A stretch of DNA of 64,000 nt, taken from contig JAFYUI010000029.1 in NCBI GenBank assembly GCA_017549565.1, forward strand, positions 1 through 64,000. The letters run 5' to 3'. Each line of letters begins with the position of its first letter. The first letter of the stretch is position 1. The notes beneath the pieces were generated by a model. It was not told the DNA's origin and did no database searches. It saw only the letters and a program-made list of their open reading frames with translations. This DNA comes from Clostridia bacterium. GTDB lineage: Bacteria > Bacillota > Clostridia > Oscillospirales > Acutalibacteraceae. The position numbers and the translations under genes were made by a program. This document shows positions 7,453-15,538 of this stretch, one piece after another.

Positions 7453-8564
7453 TTAAACGAATAATTTTAATTTTTTTAATTTCTATCTGCTTTATAACCA
7501 CCGCTTCAGCCAAAGAAACAGACCTTTACAAAGACCAGTTAGAAATTAGCGGAGCGGATGAGCTTTACGATTATGTGCCAGACAATGTCAAAGATTATTT
7601 AAACGAATTTTCTATTGATTTTAATGATAGCGGTTGGGTAAATTCCTTAACAAACGAAAACGCTTTTTTACATATTTTCGGATTTATAAAAAGCGGCGCA
7701 AAAGCGCCCTTAAAAGCTTTTAGCATAATTTTGGCACTTATTTTTTTGGCATCGGTTATGGAAAGTTCACTTTCCGCCGACGCCCAAAATACCGTTATCT
7801 ATGTAACGCTTTTAGCAGTATCGGTAGCACTTTTAAACCCAATTTATTCGGTTATTACAGCATCAGTTGAGGTGTTAAAGGGCTGCTCTTATTTTATGAC
7901 GGCATTTATCCCTGTTTTTGCGGCAATACTTGCGGCATCGGGCAAACCGCTAACCTCCGCTTCTATGAGCGGTGTTTTGCTTATTTCAGCTAATTTTGTA
8001 ACATATATCGCAAACTTTGCCGTAATTCCTTTAATGAGCGGTCACCTTTCTTTAAGTATTGCGTCTTCGGTGTCACCCCTGCTTCAAAACACAAATTTAG
8101 CAAATACGATAAAGAAAATATCCCTTTGGGTTATGGGTTTTATTTCAACTCTGTTTATTGGAATTTTAAGTATTCAAACCGCTGTAAATTCATCTGCCGA
8201 CACCCTTTCGGTCAAAACCGCAAAATTTATTGTGGGCTCCACCGTTCCGGTTGCGGGCGGCGTACTTGCCGAAGCCCTTACCACCGTTACCGCATCCCTT
8301 AATCTTTTAAAATCGTCGGTTGGCATTTGGGGTGTTTTAATTTGTGCTTTAACATTTTTACCCCTTGTAATCGAGCTGTTGCTTTGGCGGGTTTGCCTTT
8401 GGGGGCTTGCCTTTTTTGGTGACACCTTTTCGCTTTCAAAAATATCCAACCTTTTAAAAAGCGTCGATTCGGTTTTAAGTGTGCTTGTGGGCATTGTGCT
8501 TTTAAGCTTTGCAATGTTTACAATTTCGCTTACAGTTGTTATTTTGGGCGGTAAGGCAGTATGA
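7449..8564 (+). CDS. spoIIIAE: Stage III sporulation protein AE
   Basis: The 371-aa protein has a signal peptide ending near TASA-K (about residue 22), a short extracytoplasmic region, then about seven membrane helices. It is the large polytopic subunit of the SpoIIIA channel. Its ATG at 7449 overlaps the spoIIIAD stop as ATGA, which indicates coupled translation, and its own stop overlaps spoIIIAF in the same way. Size and order match the family. Confidence 0.94.
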   Translation: MIKRIILIFLISICFITTASAKETDLYKDQLEISGADELYDYVPDNVKDYLNEFSIDFNDSGWVNSLTNENAFLHIFGFIKSGAKAPLKAFSIILALIFLASVMESSLSADAQNTVIYVTLLAVSVALLNPIYSVITASVEVLKGCSYFMTAFIPVFAAILAASGKPLTSASMSGVLLISANFVTYIANFAVIPLMSGHLSLSIASSVSPLLQNTNLANTIKKISLWVMGFISTLFIGILSIQTAVNSSADTLSVKTAKFIVGSTVPVAGGVLAEALTTVTASLNLLKSSVGIWGVLICALTFLPLVIELLLWRVCLWGLAFFGDTFSLSKISNLLKSVDSVLSVLVGIVLLSFAMFTISLTVVILGGKAV

Positions 8565-8992
8565 ACTATTTAAACTCTTTTTTTATGTCCTTTTGCGTGT
8601 CGGCAATATTTATTGGCGGTATTTTTATAATTTGCCCAAACGGCAAAATGTCAAAGCCAATTAAATATATTTTGTGCCTTGTTTTTACCGTAATTATTAT
8701 AGCAAGCGTTAGCAAAATAAACCCCGATTTTGATTTGCCCTATTTTGAAAGCCAAATATCAGAGCAAAATTCCGATAAGCTTCAAATACAGTCGGCAGAA
8801 TATGTGTGGAGTGCTTGTTTAAATGAGGCGAATATAAAATTTACAAAAATTACGGTTTGTACTAATAAAACACAAAACAACAGCATAGTAATTAGTAAGG
8901 TTATGATATTTTCAAACGAAAGCAAAGAAAACATTTTAAACGCGCTTGGCGATTTGGCAAAGGCGGTAGAGGTTGAAATTATAAATGAATGA
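8561..8992 (+). CDS. spoIIIAF: Stage III sporulation protein AF
   Basis: The 143-aa protein has two N-terminal membrane segments (about residues 8-27 and 36-52) and a soluble C-terminal domain ending in a repeated valine/isoleucine strand pattern, as expected for SpoIIIAF, which has a ring-building-motif-like domain. It starts with an ATGA overlap of the spoIIIAE stop and overlaps spoIIIAG by eight bases. Confidence 0.9.
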   Translation: MNYLNSFFMSFCVSAIFIGGIFIICPNGKMSKPIKYILCLVFTVIIIASVSKINPDFDLPYFESQISEQNSDKLQIQSAEYVWSACLNEANIKFTKITVCTNKTQNNSIVISKVMIFSNESKENILNALGDLAKAVEVEIINE

Positions 8993-9518
8993 TGTCATTA
9001 AAAAATATGTAAAAATTCTTAAAAACCCAAAGTCGCTCATCATTATTGGAATAATCGGTATTGCGCTGATTTTTTTGTCAAGCTTTGGAAATGATACCGA
9101 AAAAGCCAAAACCCCAACCGACAGTTTTTCGGTTGAGGCATATAAAACCGCACTTGAAAAAGACATAAAAAAGCTTGTAGTTGGCATAACGGGAAGCCGA
9201 CGGGTTACGGTTGTAATCACCCTTGAAAGCAGCGTCAATTATAATTATGCTGAAATCACCGAATCAAAAAATGAAGAAAAAAACGACCAAAATCGTGACG
9301 AGCAAAAAAGTGAGCAAAAGCAGGAATACATAACCGTTAAAAATGCCGACGGCAGCGAAACCGCAATTTTAATTTCAAAGCAAATGCCCGAAATCAGGGG
9401 CGTTGCCATTGTGTGTCAGGGCGGCGACAACGCCCTTTTAAACGAAAAAATTCAAAACGCCGTAACATCGGCTTTGAATATAACAAGTAAACGAGTATTT
9501 ATCGCAGGAGGAAACTGA
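8985..9518 (+). CDS. spoIIIAG: Stage III sporulation protein AG
   Basis: The 177-aa protein has one membrane anchor (residues 19-34), then an extracellular ring-forming domain containing VVGITGSRRVTVVITLES and a C-terminal MPEIRGVAIVCQGGDN...ITSKRVFI segment, which is the conserved SpoIIIAG signature. An acidic and lysine-rich insert (residues about 88-113) separates the two halves. SpoIIIAG builds a large ring in the space between mother cell and forespore. Confidence 0.93.
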   Translation: MNDVIKKYVKILKNPKSLIIIGIIGIALIFLSSFGNDTEKAKTPTDSFSVEAYKTALEKDIKKLVVGITGSRRVTVVITLESSVNYNYAEITESKNEEKNDQNRDEQKSEQKQEYITVKNADGSETAILISKQMPEIRGVAIVCQGGDNALLNEKIQNAVTSALNITSKRVFIAGGN

Positions 9519-9519
9519 T

Positions 9520-10047
9520 ATGAAAAAAGGTAAGGTTTTTGGCAAGGGACAAATAGTTGTCGGGGTGATGGTGTTGGCACTTGCCGCGGCAATTTGGCTT
9601 AACACCAAATATTTACCAACCAGCACCAAATATTTGGGCGAATCGGCCTATGTTGATAATAAAACCGAAAGCAATGCCACCGAAACTGCCGTAAAACCCG
9701 AGGATTATTTTTCCACCGCAAAAAACGAGCGCAAAGAGGCAAGAGAGGATGCACTTGAAGAAGTGGAAGAAATTTTAAAGGGCAGTAAATTATCTGACGC
9801 TGACAAAAAAGCCACCCTTGAAAAGCTTCAAAAAATAACCCAAAACACCGCAAAAGAGGTAAATATTGAAAACCTGCTTAAAGCCAAGGGTTTTACACAG
9901 GCGCTTGCTATTATTGGTGACAATGAAATAAATATTATTGTAAAGTCCGACGGACTTACCACCGCAAACACAATGCAAATTCAGGATATTGTGACAAGTC
10001 AAACCGATATTCCGCTTTCTAAAATTAAAATTATTCCAATAAAATAA
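9520..10047 (+). CDS. spoIIIAH: Stage III sporulation protein AH
   Basis: The 175-aa protein has one N-terminal membrane anchor (residues 9-28) and an extracellular ring-building domain at the C-terminus (from about residue 110), like SpoIIIAH, which meets SpoIIQ from the forespore side. It is shorter than the Bacillus protein (about 218 aa). ATG at 9520 has a strong GGAGG site located in the end of spoIIIAG. It is the last gene of the operon. No terminator is seen before the Asp23 gene, which has its own promoter. Confidence 0.92.
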   Translation: MKKGKVFGKGQIVVGVMVLALAAAIWLNTKYLPTSTKYLGESAYVDNKTESNATETAVKPEDYFSTAKNERKEAREDALEEVEEILKGSKLSDADKKATLEKLQKITQNTAKEVNIENLLKAKGFTQALAIIGDNEINIIVKSDGLTTANTMQIQDIVTSQTDIPLSKIKIIPIK

Positions 10048-10055
10048 AAATTCTG

Positions 10056-10083
10056 TTGTGTTATGAAAAATTTGTGTTATAAT
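10056..10083 (+). promoter_or_regulatory. Promoter of the Asp23 family gene
   Basis: TTGTGT (10056-10061) and TATAAT (10078-10083) are separated by 16 bases and lie 67 bases before the start codon. Confidence 0.75.
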
Positions 10084-10149
10084 AGGTATAAGGGCAAGGT
10101 GTTTATTGCCAATATGTCTTATAAGAAGTTTTATACGGAGGTTACACAA

Positions 10150-10500
10150 ATGGCAGATAATGCAACAAAACTTTCAATAAATACAGAAGTTTTAAGAAAG
10201 ATGGCTGAACTTGCAACACTTGAGGTTGATGGTGTTGCCGCTATTGCTAAAAAGAATTATGACCTTAAAGATGCAGTAAAGGTTAAAAGCCCGCTTCAAG
10301 GCATTAAAATTGAAAGCGTTAACGGTGCACTTGAAATTGGCATTTATATAACCGTTAAAAAAGAGGCCAAGGTTAAAGAGGTTGCCGAAAAGGTGCAACA
10401 AAATGTTAAAGAAAAAATTCAAACAATGACTAATACCGCCGTTACAAAGGTAAATGTTGTTGTGGCTGACATTGTTTTTGAAGAAACCCAGGCAGAATAA
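10150..10500 (+). CDS. Asp23/Gls24 family protein
   Basis: The 116-aa acidic protein contains the family pattern TEVLRKMAELATLEVDGVAAI at the N-terminus and VKEVAEKVQQNVKEKIQTMT in the middle. The family includes membrane-associated envelope-stress proteins and small proteins found next to nusB/accBC clusters in Clostridia; the exact role is not known. ATG at 10150 follows GGAGG at 10137-10141. It has its own promoter and terminator, and its position just after spoIIIAH is common in Clostridia. Confidence 0.88.
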   Translation: MADNATKLSINTEVLRKMAELATLEVDGVAAIAKKNYDLKDAVKVKSPLQGIKIESVNGALEIGIYITVKKEAKVKEVAEKVQQNVKEKIQTMTNTAVTKVNVVVADIVFEETQAE

Positions 10501-10515
10501 TACCAACAAAATTAA

Positions 10516-10549
10516 AACCCACTGTGCATAACACAGTGGGTTGTTTTTT
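10516..10549. terminator. Bidirectional terminator after the Asp23 gene and trkH
   Basis: An 11-bp perfect stem with core CCCACTGTG/CACAGTGGG encloses a CATAA loop and is followed by GTTTTTT. The A/T-rich other side could also stop the minus-strand trkH transcript, whose stop codon overlaps it. Confidence 0.88.
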
Positions 10550-12005
10550 ATGCTTTGGCACGTCTTTTAATCCATACAGACGGTGAAAACAGTACTAAAA
10601 GAGGAAAAATTTCAAGTCTGCCAAGCAGCATTGCAAAAGAAAGTACAATTTTTGAAAATGATGAATATATACTAAAGTTTGCCGCAGGTCCTACAAGAGA
10701 CAAGCCGGGGCCTATATTATTAAAGCAGGCGGCGGCGGCCGAGATATTTGTTTCTAAATCAAAGGGCTCTAAAAGAAGTAAAAGCAAAATAATTACAAAG
10801 CAAAAGCAATAGACCGCAAGATAAACCAAAACACCGTTTACAGTGTCATTTTCCACTGTTTTGCCTTCAAAATTTATTGTTGAAATTGCACGCGGGTGTA
10901 TCATTTGTCTGACACTCGCAACTATTTTTTTGAATAAAAGCACAACTCGCGAAATTTTAAATCCACCCGCAGTTGAGCCGGCACAAGCACCAAAGAACAT
11001 TAGCATAAGCAAAATGCCCTTTGAAAAATTGGGCCATAAATTAAAGTCGGTTGTGGCAAAGCCCGTTGTTGTCATAATAGATGAAACCTGAAACGCTGAA
11101 AGTCGTATTGCGTCGCCCAGATTTTCAACGGTTTTTAAAATATTAAAAACAACAACCGTGCTTGAAAGCAAAAATATTGCCAAATATGTCCACAGCTCTT
11201 CACTTTTAAATATACTGCGAATGCGTCCGCACAAAACAAGATAGTATATATTAAAGTTTATGCCAAAAATAAGCATAAAAATTGTAATAACCCATTGGCA
11301 AAATGCGTTATACGAGCCAATACTGTCACCCTTTATGCCAAAGCCACCTGTACCCGCTGTGCCAAATGAATTGACGATTGCGTCGAACAAGGGCATACCG
11401 CCGCATAAAAGCAAAATTATTTCCAAAAGTGTAAACCCTGTATAAATAAAATAAAGGATTTTTGTCATCGTGCGAAGCTTTGGTGTAAGCTTCCCTGCAG
11501 AATGTCCTGGCATTTCGGCACGCAGAATATGCATTGTTCTGCCGGAATCAGTTGGCAAAATTGCCACAATAAGCACCAAAACACCCATACCGCCAACCCA
11601 ATGTGTTTCACTTCTCCAAAATAGAAGTCCTCTTGACATGGCTTCTACATCAGTTAATATTGATGAGCCCGTAGTGGTAAAGCCACTCACAGTTTCAAAA
11701 AAAGCATCAATATAGTTGGGGATTTCACCGCTTATAACAAATGGCAATGCGCCCACAGCAGAAATTACTATCCACGAAAGTGCCACAATTACAAAACCTT
11801 CTTTTGCGAAAAAGGTTTTGTTTTGCGGTTTGTTTAAAAGCGTTAGTGCAAATCCCAAAAACAATGCCAACGCCATTGTTATTAAAAAAGCGATAACAAT
11901 ATTCAATTCACGATAAAACAGCGAACAAATAAGCGGTAAAAGCATTATCCCCGCTTCAAGCTTTAAAATTTGCCCAAGCATATAAAAAACCATTTTACGA
12001 TTCAT
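10548..12005 (-). CDS. trkH: TrkH family potassium uptake protein
   Basis: The 485-aa membrane protein belongs to the TrkH/KtrB superfamily of potassium channels built from four pore repeats. Filter-like segments are seen in SGFTTTGSS, NSFGTAGTGGFG, TTTGFATTDFN and FNNIGPGLS, and ETHWVGGMGVLVL follows the first filter. It should form the membrane pore of a Trk system gated by the TrkA ring encoded just upstream. The start ATG at 12005 is seven bases after the trkA stop, so the two genes form an operon. The length is typical. Confidence 0.93.
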   Translation of the reverse strand: MNRKMVFYMLGQILKLEAGIMLLPLICSLFYRELNIVIAFLITMALALFLGFALTLLNKPQNKTFFAKEGFVIVALSWIVISAVGALPFVISGEIPNYIDAFFETVSGFTTTGSSILTDVEAMSRGLLFWRSETHWVGGMGVLVLIVAILPTDSGRTMHILRAEMPGHSAGKLTPKLRTMTKILYFIYTGFTLLEIILLLCGGMPLFDAIVNSFGTAGTGGFGIKGDSIGSYNAFCQWVITIFMLIFGINFNIYYLVLCGRIRSIFKSEELWTYLAIFLLSSTVVVFNILKTVENLGDAIRLSAFQVSSIMTTTGFATTDFNLWPNFSKGILLMLMFFGACAGSTAGGFKISRVVLLFKKIVASVRQMIHPRAISTINFEGKTVENDTVNGVLVYLAVYCFCFVIILLLLLLEPFDLETNISAAAACFNNIGPGLSLVGPAANFSIYSSFSKIVLSFAMLLGRLEIFPLLVLFSPSVWIKRRAKA

Positions 12006-12012
12006 AATTTTA

Positions 12013-13371
12013 TCACCTTATAATATCAGACAAATTATTTATTCGCTGGTTTGCAGCAAGAATTACAACCTTATCGCCCGATAAAAGCACATCCTCACCG
12101 GATGGGATAATTGTTTTTCTGTCACGAATAATGCCCGCAATGAGTATATTTTCTTTAAGCTTTAATTCCTTAAACGCAACATTTAAAAAGTCAAGCCCGT
12201 CTTTAACGGTAAATTCCAGGGCTTCAACCTTGTCATCCATAAGCTTATAAAGGGTTTCAACGCTACTGTCTTTTGAATTTTCAAGCGCACGCGCATAACC
12301 AACAACTATGTTTGAAATTGTCTTTCGTGGCGATACAACAGTATCAAGTCCCCAATGCTCTGCAAGGGGAATAAGCTCCTGTCGATTTATTTTTGTGATA
12401 ACCTTGGGAACATTTTTTGATGAAGCGTATGAAGAAATAAGAATATTAAGCTCATCAAGGCCTGTTAAAGACACAACCGCATCAATATTTGATATGCCTT
12501 CTTCAATTAAAAGCTCCTGCGAAGAGCCGTCGCCATTAACCACAAGTGCTTTCGGCAGCTCGGCACTGATTTCTTCACATTTTTGTCGGTCCTTATCAAT
12601 AATTGTAACACTGTTGCCAATTTGACACAATTTTTTTGCAAGGTAAACCGCTGTTTTACTTGCGCCCAAAATCATAACCTTTTTAATCGCAGTACGCTTT
12701 ATGCCAAGCTCGTTAAAAAAGTGCAAAATTTCATTTACTGAACCCGTAATGCCAACCTTATCGCCCGATCTTAACACAAAATTACCAAGCGGGATATATG
12801 CCTCTTCCCCACGCTGAACGGCGCAAATAAGAAACTTTGATTTAAATTTATTTCTTAAATCGGCAATTTTTAAACCATCTAAAACCGAATCATCTTTGAT
12901 TTTAAACTCAACAATTTCAAAATTTCTAACCGAAAATGGCTCAATTTTATAAGCAGAGGGAAGCTTTAAAGCATTAAAAAGCTCGTGCGATGCCATAAGC
13001 TCGGGGTTAATTATAAGCGAAATTTCAAGATTTTGGCGCAAAAAAGCCAAGCTTTTGTCGTTATATTCGGGGTTTCTTACACGGGCAACAGTATTTTTTG
13101 TGCCCATTCGCTTTGCCAAAAAGCAGCAAAGCATATTTATTTCATCCGAATTAGCGGTAGAAATAATTAAATCGTTATTTTTGGCATTTGCTTCGGTTAA
13201 AACATCGCTGTCGGCACCGTTACCGCAAACACCGATAACATCATATATATTAGTTAATTTTTGTATTACTTCAGGGTTAGTATCAATAGCAGTTACATCG
13301 TGACCCTCGGCAACTAAATTTGCCAAAATGGTGCTGCCGATTTTACCGCAACCGTTTACAATAATTTTCAT
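12013..13371 (-). CDS. trkA: Trk system potassium uptake protein TrkA (double RCK)
   Basis: The 452-aa cytosolic protein is a tandem of two Rossmann/RCK domains (NAD-binding GCGKIGSTILANL at residues 7-19 and a second IVNGDGSSQELL-type half after about residue 230), each followed by a TrkA-C domain. It binds nucleotides and gates TrkH. ATG at 13371 follows AGGGAG. It is the first gene of trkA-trkH, running from a promoter that mirrors the ktrB promoter. Confidence 0.93.
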   Translation of the reverse strand: MKIIVNGCGKIGSTILANLVAEGHDVTAIDTNPEVIQKLTNIYDVIGVCGNGADSDVLTEANAKNNDLIISTANSDEINMLCCFLAKRMGTKNTVARVRNPEYNDKSLAFLRQNLEISLIINPELMASHELFNALKLPSAYKIEPFSVRNFEIVEFKIKDDSVLDGLKIADLRNKFKSKFLICAVQRGEEAYIPLGNFVLRSGDKVGITGSVNEILHFFNELGIKRTAIKKVMILGASKTAVYLAKKLCQIGNSVTIIDKDRQKCEEISAELPKALVVNGDGSSQELLIEEGISNIDAVVSLTGLDELNILISSYASSKNVPKVITKINRQELIPLAEHWGLDTVVSPRKTISNIVVGYARALENSKDSSVETLYKLMDDKVEALEFTVKDGLDFLNVAFKELKLKENILIAGIIRDRKTIIPSGEDVLLSGDKVVILAANQRINNLSDIIR

Positions 13372-13403
13372 ACCGTTCTCCCTTTAAATTAAACTATAAA
13401 AAC

Positions 13404-13432
13404 ATTTTACCACTTTCACGCCTTTAATTCAA
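13404..13432 (-). promoter_or_regulatory. Promoter of trkA-trkH
   Basis: On the minus strand TTGAAT (13427-13432) and TAAAAT (13404-13409) are 17 bases apart. Its -35 box is one arm of a palindrome shared with the ktrB promoter. Confidence 0.75.
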
Positions 13433-13452
13433 TATTTTTTATTTTATTGAAT
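13427..13452. promoter_or_regulatory. Inverted repeat linking the two divergent potassium-system promoters
   Basis: ATTCAATA (13427-13434) and TATTGAAT (13445-13452) are perfect inverted copies 10 bases apart. Each arm contains the -35 hexamer of one of the divergent promoters, so one bound protein could affect both. Confidence 0.55.
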
Positions 13453-13475
13453 TTGTGAAAATTTTATAGTATAAT
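13447..13475 (+). promoter_or_regulatory. Promoter of ktrB-ktrA
   Basis: TTGAAT (13447-13452) and TATAAT (13470-13475) are separated by 17 bases, 30 bases before the start region of ktrB. Confidence 0.8.
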
Positions 13476-13505
13476 AATTTTAAATTATCATGCGGAGGTG
13501 ATATT

Positions 13506-14840
13506 ATCAAACGAAAAGGAATAAACCACCTGCAAATAATTGCACTTGGTTATTTTTTAATTGTATTTGTGGGCACTGTTCTTTTAATGCTGCCCGTTTC
13601 TACTAAAAGCGGTGAAATGCCATCAATTTTAACCGCAATGTTCACCTCTGTTTCAGCATCCTGTGTGACAGGACTTATCGCCCAAAACACCGCAACCTAT
13701 TGGTCACTTTTTGGACAGATAGTTATCTTGGTGCTTATACAGCTTGGCGGTCTTGGTTATATGACCATTGCCACCTTTTTTTACCGTTTGGTAATTCGCA
13801 AAAAGGGGCTTCGTGAAAAGGTTATAATGGCTGAAACCATAAACACCACCCGCCTTAACAATTTTTCGGGCCTGATTAAAAAAATCATACTCGGTACATT
13901 TTTGTTCGAGGGTATCGGTGCGGCACTTTTATCTATAAGCTTTATTAAACACTTCGGTGTGGCAAAGGGTATTTATTTTGCCGTTTTCCATTCGATTTCC
14001 GCCTTTTGCAATGCGGGCTTTGACCTTTTGGGCGAAAACACACCTTTTGTTTCGCTTATGGATTTTAGCGGTGATTATATCGTAATTTTAACAATTTCCG
14101 CCCTTATCATCATCGGCAGTCTTGGTTTTTTGGTGTGGGATGATATCACAGTTAAGCATTTCCGCCTTAAAAACCTTAATTTACACAGCAAAATTGTGCT
14201 TTTAGTATCGGGCGTTTTGTTGATTTTAGGCACTGTGCTTTTCTTTATTTTTGAATATAACAATCTCTTAAAGGATATGCCTTTTGGGCAAAAGCTTTTA
14301 AATGCATTTTTTGCATCGGTCACACCCCGTACTGCCGGCTTTAACAGTATTGATATGGCAACCCTTTCGCCGTCTTCGGTATTGCTTACACTATTTCTTA
14401 TGTTTATCGGTGGCAGCTCGGGCTCGACTGCGGGCGGTGTTAAAACCACCTCAATTTTTGTTATTGTTGCTTTTGCGTTTTCAACTATTCGCGGCAATGA
14501 TGAGGTTGCGGTTTTCGGCAAAACCATTAAGACCGAATTTCTTAAAAAAGCAATTTTAATTATAACCATCAATATGGCACTTATTATTGCTGCAACCCTT
14601 ATTATTTGCAGTGTTGATAATGTACCGTTGTCAAATGCCTTGCTTGAAACCGTTTCAGCAATGAGCACCGTTGGTTTAACCGCCGGTGTTACCACCACGC
14701 TTTCAGCGGCTTCAAAGGTTGTGCTTATGTTTTTAATGTTCTGCGGTAGGGTGGGCAGTGTTTCCTTTGCAAGTGCACTGCTTGAAAAACGGGTTAACCC
14801 GCCAATTTCCTACCCTGCTGAATCAATTACCGTTGGTTAA
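13506..14840 (+). CDS. ktrB: KtrB/TrkH family potassium channel subunit with a non-canonical start codon
   Basis: The protein (about 444 aa) is a potassium-translocating subunit with pore-repeat segments SVSASCVTGLI, SISAFCNAGFDL, SVTPRTAGFNSI and SAMSTVGLTAG and the GGSSGSTAGGVKT motif. It pairs with the RCK protein KtrA encoded 11 bases downstream. The reading frame has no ATG, GTG or TTG near its N-terminus. A perfect GGAGGTGAT lies at 13494-13502, and the next in-frame codons are ATT (13503) and ATC (13506), followed by KRKGINHLQIIALGYF, which matches the usual MKRK-like start of this family. I therefore infer initiation at ATC or ATT. The first standard start codon, GTG at 13569, would cut into the first helix and has no ribosome site. 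Confidence 0.88.
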   Translation: MKRKGINHLQIIALGYFLIVFVGTVLLMLPVSTKSGEMPSILTAMFTSVSASCVTGLIAQNTATYWSLFGQIVILVLIQLGGLGYMTIATFFYRLVIRKKGLREKVIMAETINTTRLNNFSGLIKKIILGTFLFEGIGAALLSISFIKHFGVAKGIYFAVFHSISAFCNAGFDLLGENTPFVSLMDFSGDYIVILTISALIIIGSLGFLVWDDITVKHFRLKNLNLHSKIVLLVSGVLLILGTVLFFIFEYNNLLKDMPFGQKLLNAFFASVTPRTAGFNSIDMATLSPSSVLLTLFLMFIGGSSGSTAGGVKTTSIFVIVAFAFSTIRGNDEVAVFGKTIKTEFLKKAILIITINMALIIAATLIICSVDNVPLSNALLETVSAMSTVGLTAGVTTTLSAASKVVLMFLMFCGRVGSVSFASALLEKRVNPPISYPAESITVG

Positions 14841-14851
14841 AGGAGAAAATT

Positions 14852-15502
14852 ATGAAATCATTTTTAATTATTGGTATGGGCTCGCTTGGACACCACTTGG
14901 TTGCCGAGCTTGATAAACAAAGCTGTGAAATCATGGCAGTTGATATAAACGAAGCAAAGCTTGATGCACTTAAAACTGACTTTAAAAATGTTGTTTCTAC
15001 CCCCGTTTGCGACTGTACAAACCGCGCCGTTTTACAAGGTCTTGGTGTTGAAGATTTTGATGTTTGCTTTGTTTGTATTGAAGATTATTTTCAGGCCTGC
15101 CTTGAAATTACCGACCTTTTAAAAGAACTTGGCGCCAAAAAAGTTTACAGCACCGCAAACCGCGATATTGAAGAAAAGTTTTTACTTCGCAGCGGGGCTG
15201 ACCGCATAATTTATCCCGAGCGTGATATTTGCAGTAAAATTGCAAGGGTTGAATGCTCGCAAAATGTGTTTGATTATATAAACCTTGCCGATAACTATTC
15301 AATTTTTGAAATTGAAGCCCCTAAAAAATGGCAGGGCAAAAATGTTATCGAGCTTGATATCCGCAATAAATACAATGTAAATATTGTCGCATATAAAAGC
15401 GGTGACAAAATTTTGCCCTTTAATGCAGAATATATTTTCAATGAAGAAGACCATCTTTTAGTGCTTGGCTATATCGATGATTTAAAGAAAATTACAAAAT
15501 AG
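14852..15502 (+). CDS. ktrA: KtrA-type potassium uptake regulator (single RCK)
   Basis: The 216-aa protein has one Rossmann domain (GMGSLGHHLV at residues 8-17, acidic D at the end of beta-2) and a C-terminal TrkA-C domain (residues about 140-216). It should form the octameric gating ring for KtrB and bind ATP/ADP and perhaps cyclic di-AMP. It starts 11 bases after ktrB, with AAAGGAG before its ATG, and ends at a terminator. Confidence 0.92.
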   Translation: MKSFLIIGMGSLGHHLVAELDKQSCEIMAVDINEAKLDALKTDFKNVVSTPVCDCTNRAVLQGLGVEDFDVCFVCIEDYFQACLEITDLLKELGAKKVYSTANRDIEEKFLLRSGADRIIYPERDICSKIARVECSQNVFDYINLADNYSIFEIEAPKKWQGKNVIELDIRNKYNVNIVAYKSGDKILPFNAEYIFNEEDHLLVLGYIDDLKKITK

Positions 15503-15504
15503 AA

Positions 15505-15537
15505 AAAAGCATCTTCCGTTTGGGAGATGCTTTTAAT
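15505..15537. terminator. Bidirectional terminator between ktrA and dnaJ
   Basis: AAAAGCATCT (15505-15514) pairs with AGATGCTTTT (15525-15534), with TCC/GGG pairs inside and T-rich flanks. It serves ktrA and probably the convergent dnaJ. Confidence 0.85.
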
Positions 15538-15538
15538 T

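Noticed and set aside
13372..13505. Cyclic di-AMP (ydaO) riboswitch before the potassium genes
   Set aside because: The gap is too short and filled by two promoters; no aptamer core is seen.
14075..14698. Open frame of about 207 codons antisense to ktrB
   Set aside because: ktrB is clearly real on the other strand; the antisense frame has no recognisable domain or ribosome site.
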